Assembly (NCBI RefSeq): GCF_017744095.1
Contig: NZ_JAGHQX010000009.1
Location: 124,001-188,000, forward strand
DNA length: 64,000 nt
Origin: Shimia sp. R10_1
GTDB taxonomy: Bacteria > Pseudomonadota > Alphaproteobacteria > Rhodobacterales > Rhodobacteraceae
Reading direction: 5' to 3'
Positions 7,951 through 17,148 of the stretch are shown here, piece by piece (position 1 is the stretch's first letter; each line of letters starts with the position of its first letter). The position numbers and the translations under genes are program-made. The notes below the pieces were generated by a model. That model had not been told where the DNA came from, made no database searches, and worked only from the letters and a program-made list of their open reading frames with translations.

Positions 7951-9108
7951 TTATGGCGCGAGTTTGACCCAAGCGGCGTTGCGCTGTGCGCTGCGCACGC
8001 AAGCATCGACAAATTGCACGCCTTTCAGCCCGTCCTGAACCGTTGGAAACATCACCTCAGGCGCAGCCTTGTCCCCGGTACGATGGGCGACAATGGCCTG
8101 CGCGGCCTCTGCATAGATATTGGCAAAGCCTTCAAGATAGCCCTCTGGGTGACCCGGAGGCACGCGGCTCATGCGGGCGGCGGCCTCCCCTGCCCCGGCG
8201 CCACCCCGTGTGATCAGGCGTTTGGGCGACCCAAAGGGGGTGTGCCACAGGTAATTCGGATCTTCCTGCGCCCATTCCAGACCACCGGTTTCGCCGTAGA
8301 TCCGAATGCGCAGGGCGTTTTCATTGCCCGGCGCAACCTGACTGCACCAGAGCATGCCTTTGGCACCGCCCTCAAAGCGCAGCATCACATGGGCGTTGTC
8401 GTCAACCTGCCGCCCCGGCACAAAAGCTGTGAGATCCGCGGCAAGTTCGGCAACATCCAGACCACTGACAAAACAGGTAAGATTGTAGGCGTGGGTGCCA
8501 ATATCTCCGGTGGAGCCCCCTGCCCCGGATCTGGCCGGGTCTGTGCGCCACTCGGCCTGCTTGAAATCCTGTTCTGTTGTCAGCCAATCCTGCGGGTATT
8601 CGACCTGCACCACCCGGATTTTGCCGATCTCGCCAGCGGCAATCATCTCGCGCGCCTGCCGCACCATGGGATAGCCCGTGTAGTTGTGCGTGAGGATAAA
8701 GAGCGCGTCTGAGGCTTCGGCGGCTTTCACCAGTTTCTTGGCATCCGCCAGCGTGGAGGTGAGCGGCTTGTCACAGATCACATGGATGCCGCGTTTGAGA
8801 AATTCGCGCGCGGCCTGATAGTGCACGTGATTGGGGGTAACAATTGAAACAGCCTCAATTCCGTCTTTGCGCCGCGCCTCGCGGATCGCCATGGTTTTGA
8901 AATCTTCATAGACCCGTGGCAGGCCAAGGGCTGCGCCACTCTCTATGGATTTCTCAGGCGTGGAGGACAGGGCCCCGGCCAACAGTTCAAAGTGGTCATC
9001 CAGCCGTGCGGCGATGCGATGAACCCCGCCAATAAAGGCGTCATTGCCACCGCCAACCATGCCAAGGCGGATGCGGCCCTTGTGCGTTTCGTTTTTTGCG
9101 CTCACCAT
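7951..9108 (-). CDS. Gfo/Idh/MocA-family oxidoreductase
   Basis: 385 residues. N-terminal Rossmann fold with the NAD(P) motif GMVGGGNDAFIGG (about 16-28), AVSIVTPNHVHY and the catalytic lysine motif CDKPLTSTLADAKKLV. The C-terminal domain has GGSTGDIGTHAYNL, which carries the conserved Asp and His of the active site. Such enzymes oxidise or epimerise sugars, inositols or sugar acids. Its start shares one base with the isomerase stop (TGATG), so the two are coupled. It is the last gene of the long operon that begins at 18468 and probably works on the same carbohydrate as the isomerase and ketose kinase. Confidence 0.93.
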   Translation of the reverse strand: MVSAKNETHKGRIRLGMVGGGNDAFIGGVHRIAARLDDHFELLAGALSSTPEKSIESGAALGLPRVYEDFKTMAIREARRKDGIEAVSIVTPNHVHYQAAREFLKRGIHVICDKPLTSTLADAKKLVKAAEASDALFILTHNYTGYPMVRQAREMIAAGEIGKIRVVQVEYPQDWLTTEQDFKQAEWRTDPARSGAGGSTGDIGTHAYNLTCFVSGLDVAELAADLTAFVPGRQVDDNAHVMLRFEGGAKGMLWCSQVAPGNENALRIRIYGETGGLEWAQEDPNYLWHTPFGSPKRLITRGGAGAGEAAARMSRVPPGHPEGYLEGFANIYAEAAQAIVAHRTGDKAAPEVMFPTVQDGLKGVQFVDACVRSAQRNAAWVKLAP

Positions 9109-10163
9109 CAGTCGATCCCCAGCATTTTGCGATTTGCGGCGGCGTCTGTGCCGCCATCAGCGAAGTCATCAAAGGCCACCTCTGTTGGGCGGATGATGTG
9201 GTCGCGCACAAAGGCCGCGCCTTCGCGCGCACCGTCTTCGGGGTGTTTCATGGCGCATTCCCATTCCACCACGGCCCAGCCATCAAAGCCGATAGCGGTG
9301 AGTTTGGAAAAGATCGCGCGGAAATCCACCTGCCCGTCGCCCAGCGAGCGGAAGCGCCCTGCGCGGTCGACCCAGCTTTGATAGCCGGAGTAGACCCCCT
9401 GTCGCCCGGTGGGATTGAATTCCGCGTCTTTGACGTGAAACATGCGGATCCGGTCCTGATAAATGTCGATGTGGTCTAGATAGTCGAGGCACTGAAGCAG
9501 GTAGTGGGACGGGTCATAGAGCATGCAGGCGCGCGCGTGTTGGCCGGTGCGCTCCCAGAACATTTCGTAGGTCACGCCATCATGCAGATCTTCGCCCGGA
9601 TGAATTTCATAACAGACATCCACACCACAGTCTTCGGCGTGATCAAGGATCGGCCGCCAGCGCGCCGCCAACTCATCAAAGGCGGTTTCAATCAGCCCGG
9701 CGGGACGTTGAGGCCAAGGGTAGACATAAGGCCACGCCAGCGCGCCGGAAAAGGTGGCGTGTGCGCCGATCCCGAGATTTTTAGAGGCGGTCAGCGCTTT
9801 TTTCACCTGATCGACGGCCCATTTCTGGCGTGCAGCGGGATTGCCGCGCACCTCTGGCGCGGCAAAGCCGTCAAAGGCGGTGTCATAGGCGGGATGGACT
9901 GCAACAAGTTGACCCTGAAGGTGGGTCGACAGCTCGGTGATCGCGACCCCATTGGCCTGTGCCACGCCCGCAAGTTCATCACAGTAGTCTTTGCTTGTGG
10001 CGGCTTTGTCGAGATCAATCAGGCGGCTGTCCCAGCTGGGCACTTGGACGCCAAGATAGCCGCAGTCGGCGGCCCATTTTGTGATCGCGTCCCATGAATT
10101 GAACGGAGGATCGTCTCCGGCAAACTGGGCCAGAAACAGTGCGGGTCCTTTGATTTCTTTCAT
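9108..10163 (-). CDS. Sugar phosphate isomerase/epimerase (AP-endonuclease-2 TIM barrel)
   Basis: 351 residues, long for this family (usually about 260-300). Metal ligands can be placed: Glu in YEIHPGED, Asp in LYDPSH, His in FHVKDAE and Glu in AVVEWE, the pattern of xylose-isomerase-like TIM barrels. About 60 C-terminal residues after the last ligand (HIIRPTEVAFDDFADGG onward) are extra. A GGGAGG ribosome-binding site lies five bases before ATG 10163. It follows the LacI gene by 19 bases and precedes the Gfo/Idh/MocA gene, a very common pairing in carbohydrate loci. The substrate could be a tetrose or pentose (including a branched one such as apiose) that becomes the substrate of the DhaKL-type kinase; this is inference. 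Confidence 0.9.
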   Translation of the reverse strand: MKEIKGPALFLAQFAGDDPPFNSWDAITKWAADCGYLGVQVPSWDSRLIDLDKAATSKDYCDELAGVAQANGVAITELSTHLQGQLVAVHPAYDTAFDGFAAPEVRGNPAARQKWAVDQVKKALTASKNLGIGAHATFSGALAWPYVYPWPQRPAGLIETAFDELAARWRPILDHAEDCGVDVCYEIHPGEDLHDGVTYEMFWERTGQHARACMLYDPSHYLLQCLDYLDHIDIYQDRIRMFHVKDAEFNPTGRQGVYSGYQSWVDRAGRFRSLGDGQVDFRAIFSKLTAIGFDGWAVVEWECAMKHPEDGAREGAAFVRDHIIRPTEVAFDDFADGGTDAAANRKMLGID

Positions 10164-10182
10164 CGCATCCTCCCTAAAATGC

Positions 10183-11310
10183 TCACTTCATGGACGGTAG
10201 ATTCTCCCGAATGACGATCTCGATCCGAATATTCTCCTGACTCTCAATGACAGGCGTGCGGTCGCATTTTGCGCGCAACACACGCAGAGCACTGCGGGCG
10301 AGATGGCCGGTGTTTTGGGTGATGACCGCATCAATGACGCCTGCGCGCAGCAGCGCGGATGAGTTTTCGGTCAGCTCGTGGTCGATCAGAACGGGGCGTT
10401 GGGGCAGATCCGCGGCAGCAATGGCGCGGGCGATGCCCTGCACGCTGGCACCCACGGAGTAGATGCCAATTGCATCCGGGTTTTCTTTCAGCGCGCGCAG
10501 GGTCACGCGCTCTGTATGAGCCGCGTCTTCCTGCCCTTCGATGCTGGGAAGCGTTTCCAGATGGGGAAAGCTTGCGCCCACCACCTGATCAAAACCGAGG
10601 CGTCGCTCGATCATGTCGCGGGATTGTTTGTTGGTGATGACCACCACCACCTTGCCGGTTTGCCCACCCGTGAAGCGCCCCAGAAGCGTGCCAGCGGTGC
10701 GCCCGGCGGCGACGTTGTCGATGCCAACAAAATGGTCGCGATCCGAATTGGGCTGGTCGGTCACAAGCGACACAACAGGAATGCCGCGTTTGCGCAGATC
10801 TGCGATGGCGTCACGCACCTGTGGGGTTTCCTTGGCCATGATCGCCAAGCCATCCACCTCCGCCGGATCCAGCGCGCTTAGGGTATCGGTCAGCTGGGTG
10901 TGCTCCTGTGTGGGCACACGAATGGTGCGCACTTCGGTGCGGTTTTGCGGGGCATTCACAATGACTTCGGAAATGCCGCGTTCCAGACTGGTGAGGAACT
11001 GCCCCTTCCAATCTGGCAAGACAAAGACGAAGCGATAGGTCTTGCGCCGCGCAAGATTGGCGGCGGCGGTGTCGCGCACATAACCGAGTTCAGTGATGGC
11101 GGATTGCACCTTTTCGATGGTGACAGACCGCACGCCCGGGCGCTCGTTCAGCACCCGGTCGACAGTCGCGAGGCTGACGCCCGCAACGCGGGCAATGTCA
11201 TTGACCGTTGGTTTTGCGACACCTGTGATGGTTGGCTTGCTCAGTTTACGTCCCCATTTCTTTTGCCAGCGCGCCAAAGAGCAGCGCGACGGCCTCTGCA
11301 CCCGGATCAT
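10183..11310 (-). CDS. LacI-family transcriptional regulator
   Basis: The LacI headpiece PTVNDIARVAGVSLATVDRVLNERPGVRS is clear, followed by a hinge region and a ribose-binding-like effector domain (YRFVFVLPDWKGQFLTSLERGI, then GIPVVSLVTDQPNSDRDHFVGIDNVAAGRTAG). The start is uncertain. ATG 11310 has an AAAGGG ribosome-binding site but overlaps the kinase gene by 65 bases and adds 34 residues. A CTG at 11244, one base after the kinase stop and behind GGGGA, would place the headpiece at the normal distance from the N-terminus. I list the ATG form (375 residues). The two palindromes upstream of this operon have a central CG as LacI-family operators do, so autoregulation is likely. Confidence 0.9.
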   Translation of the reverse strand: MIRVQRPSRCSLARWQKKWGRKLSKPTITGVAKPTVNDIARVAGVSLATVDRVLNERPGVRSVTIEKVQSAITELGYVRDTAAANLARRKTYRFVFVLPDWKGQFLTSLERGISEVIVNAPQNRTEVRTIRVPTQEHTQLTDTLSALDPAEVDGLAIMAKETPQVRDAIADLRKRGIPVVSLVTDQPNSDRDHFVGIDNVAAGRTAGTLLGRFTGGQTGKVVVVITNKQSRDMIERRLGFDQVVGASFPHLETLPSIEGQEDAAHTERVTLRALKENPDAIGIYSVGASVQGIARAIAAADLPQRPVLIDHELTENSSALLRAGVIDAVITQNTGHLARSALRVLRAKCDRTPVIESQENIRIEIVIRENLPSMK

Positions 11311-12865
11311 TGTGCCCTTTGAGGTTTTCCTCTGGCACATAGGCGGCGCGCCCTGCTTTGGCGCGGTGAATGCTTGCGGTGCTGTCTGCCCCAGCCCGTG
11401 CCGCGGCGGCGGCGGCAGCAATGCCTTCGGGAAGGGCGCTGAGTGCCGGGGCGAGCGCGTCAATCATGGTGCGATCCCCGACAGAGGCCCCGCCCACCTG
11501 GCTGACGCGCGCCAGACCATCCGCCAGCGCGCCCTGCACAGAGGCCCCATTGGCGCAGGCGTCGCCTGCCGCGTTGAAGTAAATCGCTAGGATCACACCA
11601 GAAGAGCCGCCCATGGTTTGGCTCAGCTCGTTGCCCAGCGCCGGGAACAGCTGTGTCAGATCGGCGAGCGGCATGTGATCAAGCCGCGCCTGCAGCGCGC
11701 GTGCGGCGGTAGCCAGCGTGCTGCCGGTATCGCCATCGCCGGATTTGGCATCCAGCGTGTTCAGATCCGCCTCAGCCGAGATCAGAAGATCGGTCACATT
11801 CTCGATGATGGCGCGGGTGCGCGGGTTCTCGGATGGGATCGGCTCAATTGGCGTGAGCCCATCGGGCAGCGCAACAACGGGCGGCGTGACAATCGCCTTA
11901 AGGCCCGGCCATGCGGGCAAGGTGACTGCGGCTTTCAGCGCGTCCAGTTCACCCGGCGTGACCTCCATGATGGAAACGGAAAACCCGTGCATATCAAGCG
12001 AGGTCATCAGAGGCGCGGGGCCGATGATGTGCTGTGCGAGCCCTGCCTCTGTCAGCGCGTGGGTCAGCACCGACATTTCCAGCGGTGTTGTGGAGCCAAG
12101 GTTGTTCACAATCGCCACAACGTCGCCTGTGGCGTGCGCTTTCAGCTTTTCCACAACAGTGCCCATCGCCGCCACAGCGCCGGAAAAATCCACCTGCTCA
12201 ATACCGGGTTCGCCATGTATGCCGAGGCCCAGCTCTGCCTTGCCTTCGCCAATCCGCGCCTCTTTGAGAGAGCCGGGAATTGTGCAGGTATCAAGGCTCA
12301 TACCGATGGAGGCAACTTTGGCGATGACATCTTTGGCGGTCTGGGTGACGGCGGCGAGATCTGCGCCTTCCTCAGCCAGCGCGCCCGCGATTTTGTGCAC
12401 AAACAACGTGCCTGCCACGCCGCGCGGCTGAGGCAGATGTGGCAGCGCAATGTCATCATCGACAACAACCATTTCCACCCGGCGCCCCAATGCGCGGGCG
12501 CGTTCGGCAGCCAGACCGAAATTCAACCGATCCCCGGTGTAATTTTTCACAATCAGCAGGCAGCCTGCCTCGCCTGTCACGGCCAAGATGCCCGCGAGCA
12601 CAGCCTCTACCGAAGGAGAGGCGAACACCTCACCACAGACGGCAGCGGTGAGCATGCCTTTGCCAACAAACCCGGCGTGGGCAGGTTCGTGACCGGAGCC
12701 ACCACCCGACACAAGCGCCACCTTGGATTTGTCCCAGTCAGAGCGAAACACAACCTTGATGTGAGGATATCCGTCCAGGCGCGACAAAGCCCCGCCGGAC
12801 GCGGCCAAAACACCGTCCAGTGCTTCGGTGACAAGATCTTCTTTGGCATTGATAAACTGTGACAT
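11246..12865 (-). CDS. DhaKL-type ATP-dependent ketose kinase
   Basis: 539 residues with both dihydroxyacetone-kinase domains fused. DhaK-like residues 1-330 have GGGSGHEPAHAG (54-65), NYTGDRLNF and the substrate-binding histidine in GLGIHGEPG (His217, forming the hemiaminal). DhaL-like residues about 360-539 have the Mg-ATP motif DAKSGDGDTGSTL. The domain order is that of the ATP-dependent DhaK of Citrobacter. Relatives in this family also phosphorylate erythruloses and D-apulose, so the substrate need not be dihydroxyacetone. It sits in a glycerol-type ABC operon with a sugar isomerase and dehydrogenase, which supports a short-chain ketose. A GGGAGGAACAGC ribosome-binding site precedes ATG 12865, twelve bases after the ATPase stop. 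Confidence 0.93.
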   Translation of the reverse strand: MSQFINAKEDLVTEALDGVLAASGGALSRLDGYPHIKVVFRSDWDKSKVALVSGGGSGHEPAHAGFVGKGMLTAAVCGEVFASPSVEAVLAGILAVTGEAGCLLIVKNYTGDRLNFGLAAERARALGRRVEMVVVDDDIALPHLPQPRGVAGTLFVHKIAGALAEEGADLAAVTQTAKDVIAKVASIGMSLDTCTIPGSLKEARIGEGKAELGLGIHGEPGIEQVDFSGAVAAMGTVVEKLKAHATGDVVAIVNNLGSTTPLEMSVLTHALTEAGLAQHIIGPAPLMTSLDMHGFSVSIMEVTPGELDALKAAVTLPAWPGLKAIVTPPVVALPDGLTPIEPIPSENPRTRAIIENVTDLLISAEADLNTLDAKSGDGDTGSTLATAARALQARLDHMPLADLTQLFPALGNELSQTMGGSSGVILAIYFNAAGDACANGASVQGALADGLARVSQVGGASVGDRTMIDALAPALSALPEGIAAAAAAARAGADSTASIHRAKAGRAAYVPEENLKGHNDPGAEAVALLFGALAKEMGT

Positions 12866-12877
12866 GCTGTTCCTCCC

Positions 12878-13870
12878 TTAGACGACACGTGCGCCGGAAG
12901 CATCGAAATACAATGGATTTTCTAAGCTGATTTTTATGGTCGCGCTGCCCGCGTAATCGTGATGCGGATCGGTGAGCGTGGTGATGTCATGCCCGTGAAC
13001 CTTCAGGTGCAGGCGGGTCTGGTCCCCGAGATGCTCTGACCTGATAACCTGCGCCTCTATGCCATCCCCCTGTCGGATGTTTTCTGGTCTGAGGCCGATC
13101 TGCACCCCTTTATGTGCGCCGGGAAAGAGCTCTGCCGGGAGGATATTGATCCGTGGCAGGCCCAGACGGCTGGCCACATAGACGCTCGTCGGATCCTCGT
13201 AAATCTCTTTGGGAGTGCCATATTGCACCAGACGCCCTTCCTCAAGCACGCCGATGTGGGTCGCCATTGTCATGGCTTCGATTTGATCATGCGTGACATA
13301 AAGCAGCGTGGAGCCAAGATCGGCCTGAATGCGCTTGAGCTCTACACGCAGGTCGGCGCGCAGTTTGGCATCCAGCGAACTGAGCGGCTCATCCATCAGA
13401 TAAATCTGCGGATCGCGCACCAGCGCACGGCCAATGGACACCCGCTGCATTTCACCGCCTGACAGCTCGGTTGCCTTGTTGTCGAGCTTGTGGGGGATTT
13501 GCAGGATCTCCGCGATCTTCTGAACCTTCTGGGCGATCACATCCTCAGGCGTTCTGAGGATCGGGGAACGCAGCGGAAAAGCGAGATTGTCGCGCACGGT
13601 GAGGTGTGGATAGAGTGAATACTGCTGAAACACCATGGCGATGTCGCGTTGTGCGGGCGTGTCATTGCCCACATCGCGCCCACCAATGAACACGGAACCG
13701 CTGTCCAGTTTTTCCAGCCCGGAAATCAGACGCAGGGTTGTGGTTTTGCCGGCCCCGGTTGGGCCAAGCAGCACCACGAAGGCACCATCTTCAATCGTCA
13801 TGGAGATGTCAGAGACAGCCTGGGTTTTGCCAAACGTCTTGGAAACATTGTGGAGTGACACTTCAGCCAT
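12878..13870 (-). CDS. Glycerol-type ABC transporter ATP-binding protein 2 (GlpT-like)
   Basis: 330 residues. Walker A GPTGAGKTT, Q-loop MVFQQYSLYPHLTV, signature LSGGEMQRVSIGRALV, Walker B IYLMDEPLSSLDAKL and switch His YVTHDQIEAMT are present, followed by a TOBE-type regulatory domain (IGLRPENIRQGDGIEAQVI). ATG 13870 is preferred over 13885 because GAGGG lies eight bases before it. It overlaps the first ATPase gene by eight bases. Two different MalK-like ATPases with one permease pair is the hallmark of the rhizobial/roseobacter GlpSTPQ(U)V transporters. Confidence 0.93.
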   Translation of the reverse strand: MAEVSLHNVSKTFGKTQAVSDISMTIEDGAFVVLLGPTGAGKTTTLRLISGLEKLDSGSVFIGGRDVGNDTPAQRDIAMVFQQYSLYPHLTVRDNLAFPLRSPILRTPEDVIAQKVQKIAEILQIPHKLDNKATELSGGEMQRVSIGRALVRDPQIYLMDEPLSSLDAKLRADLRVELKRIQADLGSTLLYVTHDQIEAMTMATHIGVLEEGRLVQYGTPKEIYEDPTSVYVASRLGLPRINILPAELFPGAHKGVQIGLRPENIRQGDGIEAQVIRSEHLGDQTRLHLKVHGHDITTLTDPHHDYAGSATIKISLENPLYFDASGARVV

Positions 13871-14957
13871 GGAGAATGCCCTCATTCAGTTCTGATTTGA
13901 GCGCGCGGCCAGACTGGCGATCAAACAGCGTGATGGTGCTTGGGTTAAATTCGAGCCCGACGGTTTCACCGGCACGTGCGGCTTGTTGGGCAGAGATGCG
14001 TGCCTTGACCTCACCGCCGTGGGTGTTGAGGGTGACGATCTGCGTGGTGCCGAGATATTCGGTCGCCAGCACCTCGGCGCGATAAGGCGCGGCATCGCTG
14101 AGCTGGATATGCTCAGGACGCACCCCAAAGGCCAGATCGCCCTCAAACGGCTCGCGGGTTTGCGGGATCGCAAAGGCGGTGTCATGCATGGTGACGTCAC
14201 TGTCATGACGCCCAACTTTGCCGTGGAATTTCAGGAAGTTCATTGACGGGGAGCCGATGAAATCTGCCACAAACATGGTGGCAGGCTTGTCATAAATTTC
14301 CTGCGGCGTGCCAAATTGTTCCACCACGGCATTGTTCATGACAACGATCTTGTCGCTCATCTGCATCGCCTCCAGCTGATCATGGGTCACATAGACGGTG
14401 GTGGCCCCCATGCGGTCATGCAGGGCGCGGAGCTCTTCGGACATATGCTCGCGAAACTCTGCATCAAGCGCGCCGAGGGGTTCATCCATCATGAAGGCCT
14501 TGGGTTCGCGCACGATGGCACGGCCCAGCGCAACACGTTGGCGATCCCCACCTGACAGCCCCCCCACGGGGCGGTCCAGAATATCCTCGATGCCGAGGAT
14601 TTTGGCGACTTCGGCCACTTTGTCTTTCACCGCGCTGCGCGACATGCCCTGACACACCAGCGGATAGCTGATGTTTTTGCGCACATTCATATGCGGATAG
14701 AGCGCGAACATCTGAAACACAAAAGCGATGTCGCGTTGGGACGGCGGGCGCTGAGAAATCTCTTCGCCATCCAGAAAGATGTCGCCGGACGTTGGCAGCT
14801 CTAACCCTGCGATCATGCGCAGGGTGGTTGTTTTACCGCAGCCCGAGGGGCCGAGGAGCATGAAGAACTCCCCGTCTTCGATGGTGAAGGAGCTTTCACG
14901 CACAGCGGTGAAATCGCCGAACTGCTTCTTGAGGTTTTTGATGACGATCTGCGCCAT
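13863..14957 (-). CDS. Glycerol-type ABC transporter ATP-binding protein 1 (GlpS-like)
   Basis: 364 residues. Walker A GPSGCGKTTT, Q-loop AFVFQMFALYPHMNVRKN, signature LSGGDRQRVALGRAIV, Walker B FMMDEPLGALDAEF, switch His YVTHDQLEAMQMSD, then a TOBE domain (FGVRPEHIQLSD). The frame is open to 15176, but the protein clearly begins at ATG 14957 (MAQIVIKNL), two bases after the stop of the small membrane protein. It presumably forms a heterodimer with the second ATPase and drives uptake through the two permeases upstream. Confidence 0.93.
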   Translation of the reverse strand: MAQIVIKNLKKQFGDFTAVRESSFTIEDGEFFMLLGPSGCGKTTTLRMIAGLELPTSGDIFLDGEEISQRPPSQRDIAFVFQMFALYPHMNVRKNISYPLVCQGMSRSAVKDKVAEVAKILGIEDILDRPVGGLSGGDRQRVALGRAIVREPKAFMMDEPLGALDAEFREHMSEELRALHDRMGATTVYVTHDQLEAMQMSDKIVVMNNAVVEQFGTPQEIYDKPATMFVADFIGSPSMNFLKFHGKVGRHDSDVTMHDTAFAIPQTREPFEGDLAFGVRPEHIQLSDAAPYRAEVLATEYLGTTQIVTLNTHGGEVKARISAQQAARAGETVGLEFNPSTITLFDRQSGRALKSELNEGILHG

Positions 14958-14959
14958 GG

Positions 14960-15148
14960 TCACTCCGGGAAGTGGCTGACAATGATGAACATCACTGTGC
15001 CAATTAAGGTTGTTATGAACGAATAGGTGAAGGCCCAGATCACGAAGGGCTGCATCAGCATGAACACCCCAAGTGCGATGATGAAGGTGGCCAGCATTTC
15101 CCAGGGTCCGCGCCGGAAGCGCATCAGGCCGGTGATAAAGTTGCTCAT
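14960..15148 (-). CDS. DUF2160 small integral membrane protein (GlpU-like)
   Basis: 62 residues with two hydrophobic helices (LATFIIALGVFMLMQPFVIWAF and LIGTVMFIIV). This is the small protein found in glycerol-type ABC operons between permease and ATPase genes (DUF2160, glpU in rhizobia). Its ATG overlaps the permease stop (ATGA) and its stop is two bases from the next ATG, so it is tightly coupled to the transporter and probably an accessory subunit. Biochemical role unknown. Confidence 0.85.
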   Translation of the reverse strand: MSNFITGLMRFRRGPWEMLATFIIALGVFMLMQPFVIWAFTYSFITTLIGTVMFIIVSHFPE

Positions 15149-16107
15149 TTGCGCACGGCTCCGAATGTGATCCCACGCAGCAGGTGTTTGCGCAGCAGGA
15201 TGGTGAAGATCATGACCGGCAGCAGGAAGATCGTGACGCCGGCGGCGATGGCGGGCCAGTCAAGGCCCCCGATGCCGATGATGGTCGGGATGAAGGGCGG
15301 CGCGGTCTGCGCGTTGGCTGTGGTCAGCAGCACCGCAAAGGCATATTCGTTCCACGCAAAGATCAGACAGAAGATCGCGGTGGAGGCAATGCCGGTAGCG
15401 GCCTGTGGCAGCACCACTTTGTAAAAGGCCTGAAACCGTGTGTAGCCATCAATCAGCGCGGCCTCTTCATACTCGGTTGGAATGCCGTCGATGAAGCTTT
15501 TGAGCAGCCAGACCGCCAGCGAGATGTTCACACCGGTATAGAGCAGGATCATGCCCAGATGGGTGTCTGACAGACCAAGCTGGCGGTACATCAGGAAGAT
15601 CGGGATCGCGACGGCGATGGGTGGCATCATGCGGGTGGACAGGATGAAGAACAGCAGATCATCGGCCAGCGGGATTTTGAAACGGCTGAAGGCATAGGCG
15701 GCCAAAGTGCCGAGAAACACGCTGAGGAAGGTGGAGCCAAAGCCGATGATCACCGAGTTGAGGAAACGCTGGCCAAACTTTGAGGGGCCAACAATCACCA
15801 TGTCGTATTGGCGAACGATCTCATCGGCCCAATTCTGTGGCGGGTTTTCGGCCAGATATTCCTCTGTCTGGCGCGTGCGTGTGGTGAACAGGTTTACATA
15901 GCCCTCGAGCGTGGGTGTGAAACCGGACTCCCCTTCGCCGCCGATCACGTATTTGGGCGGATAGGCGATGGCATCTGCCGGGCTTTTGAAACCTGTAATC
16001 GCAATCCAGACCAGTGGGATCATGGTGATCACCGCATAAAGGATGACCAGAGAGCCTGCGAACCATTTGATACGGTTTGAGGGTTCGTTGATGGAAAAGC
16101 CGCTCAT
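15145..16107 (-). CDS. Glycerol-type ABC transporter permease 2 (GlpQ-like, MalG type)
   Basis: 320 residues. The first membrane helix is LVILYAVITMIPLVWIAI, then a long periplasmic segment with EGYVNLFTTRTRQTEEYLAENPP, and five further helices. The EAA loop is EEAALIDGYTRFQAFYKVVLPQAATGI, the MalG-type motif. It overlaps both neighbours by four bases (ATGA), so it is co-translated with permease 1 and the DUF2160 protein. Confidence 0.93.
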   Translation of the reverse strand: MSGFSINEPSNRIKWFAGSLVILYAVITMIPLVWIAITGFKSPADAIAYPPKYVIGGEGESGFTPTLEGYVNLFTTRTRQTEEYLAENPPQNWADEIVRQYDMVIVGPSKFGQRFLNSVIIGFGSTFLSVFLGTLAAYAFSRFKIPLADDLLFFILSTRMMPPIAVAIPIFLMYRQLGLSDTHLGMILLYTGVNISLAVWLLKSFIDGIPTEYEEAALIDGYTRFQAFYKVVLPQAATGIASTAIFCLIFAWNEYAFAVLLTTANAQTAPPFIPTIIGIGGLDWPAIAAGVTIFLLPVMIFTILLRKHLLRGITFGAVRK

Positions 16108-17051
16108 CTTTCTTTTACCTTATTGAGGGCTTTGACGTAGATACTTGCCAAGCCAAACACCGTCACAAACAGGATGATCGCGTAGGCGGAAGCATAGCCT
16201 GTGCGCCATTTTTCAAAGGCTTCCCGTTTGAGATTGATTGAGGTGAGCTCTGTCACGGATCCCGGCCCGCCGCCTGTCAGCTGCACGACGAGATCGAACA
16301 TCTTGAAGTTCTCAATGCCTCGGAACAGCACCGCAAGCATGAGGAACGGCAGCACCATGGGAATGGTGATCGTGAAGAACTGGCGCAGCTTTGAGGCGCG
16401 GTCGATTTCTGCGGCCTCATAGATATAGTCGGGAATGCTGCGCAGTCCCGCGAGACAGATCAGCATGACAAATGGAGTCCACATCCATGTGTCCACGATC
16501 ACAATCGCCCATGGCGCAAGGTTGACCTGCCCCAGCATTTCAAAGCTGGAGGGATCTTTGCCGGTGAAAAACCCAACGATGTAGTTAAACAGACCGATTT
16601 GGGGCTGGTAGAGGAACTTCCAGAAGTTGCCGACCACCGCAGGTGAAAGCATCATGGGCAACACGATGATGGTCGTCCACAGATCGTTGCCTTTGAACTT
16701 TTTGTTGATCATCCACGCCAAGGTGAAGCCGATCAGCACCTGAAAGAAGATCGTCCAGAACAGGAAGTGGGCGGTGGCCTGCATGTTCAGCCAGATGTCA
16801 CTGTCTGTCAGGATGCGCTCATAGTTGCGCAGGCCAATCTCTTTGACCTCGCGGCCAATGCGGTTGGCCTTGTAGTTGGTGAAGCTGAGCCGGATGGTCC
16901 AGACCAGCGGGAAGATGTTGATCGCAAGCAGCAGGAAAATGGTGGGGGCGACGAAGATCCAGGCGATGGCCCGATCAGACAGCCCCCTGATTTTGCGCGC
17001 TACTGGAGCGGGCGTTGACGACGCAACGCGATCTATTGTCCGGTCAGACAT
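16104..17051 (-). CDS. Glycerol-type ABC transporter permease 1 (GlpP-like, MalF type)
   Basis: 315 residues, six predicted helices starting with AIAWIFVAPTIFLLLAINIFPLVW. The EAA loop is EAAEIDRASKLRQFFTITIPMVLPFL. It lies 97 bases after the binding-protein stop, with hairpins in between, and overlaps permease 2 by four bases. Forms the transmembrane channel together with permease 2. Confidence 0.93.
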   Translation of the reverse strand: MSDRTIDRVASSTPAPVARKIRGLSDRAIAWIFVAPTIFLLLAINIFPLVWTIRLSFTNYKANRIGREVKEIGLRNYERILTDSDIWLNMQATAHFLFWTIFFQVLIGFTLAWMINKKFKGNDLWTTIIVLPMMLSPAVVGNFWKFLYQPQIGLFNYIVGFFTGKDPSSFEMLGQVNLAPWAIVIVDTWMWTPFVMLICLAGLRSIPDYIYEAAEIDRASKLRQFFTITIPMVLPFLMLAVLFRGIENFKMFDLVVQLTGGGPGSVTELTSINLKREAFEKWRTGYASAYAIILFVTVFGLASIYVKALNKVKER

Positions 17052-17080
17052 ATGCTCGGCCTGTCAGTTGAAATGTGTGA

Positions 17081-17139
17081 GGGACGTGGGCGTCCCGTGT
17101 GGAGGATGGCCCCAGCGCACACTGTCACGCGCGCGCTGG
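17081..17139 (-). other. Hairpins between binding-protein and permease genes
   Basis: Two stem-loops: GGGACG/CGTCCC (17081-17096) and CCAGCGC/GCGCTGG (17112-17118 with 17133-17139). No U-tract follows. Such hairpins after an ABC binding-protein gene usually protect its mRNA, raising binding protein over membrane subunits. Confidence 0.5.
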
Positions 17140-17148
17140 AGCGTAAGA

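Noticed and set aside
11618-12862. 414-codon open frame on the plus strand opposite the DhaKL kinase gene
   Set aside because: The minus strand encodes an unmistakable two-domain kinase; the plus frame has no recognisable motif and is a GC-rich shadow.
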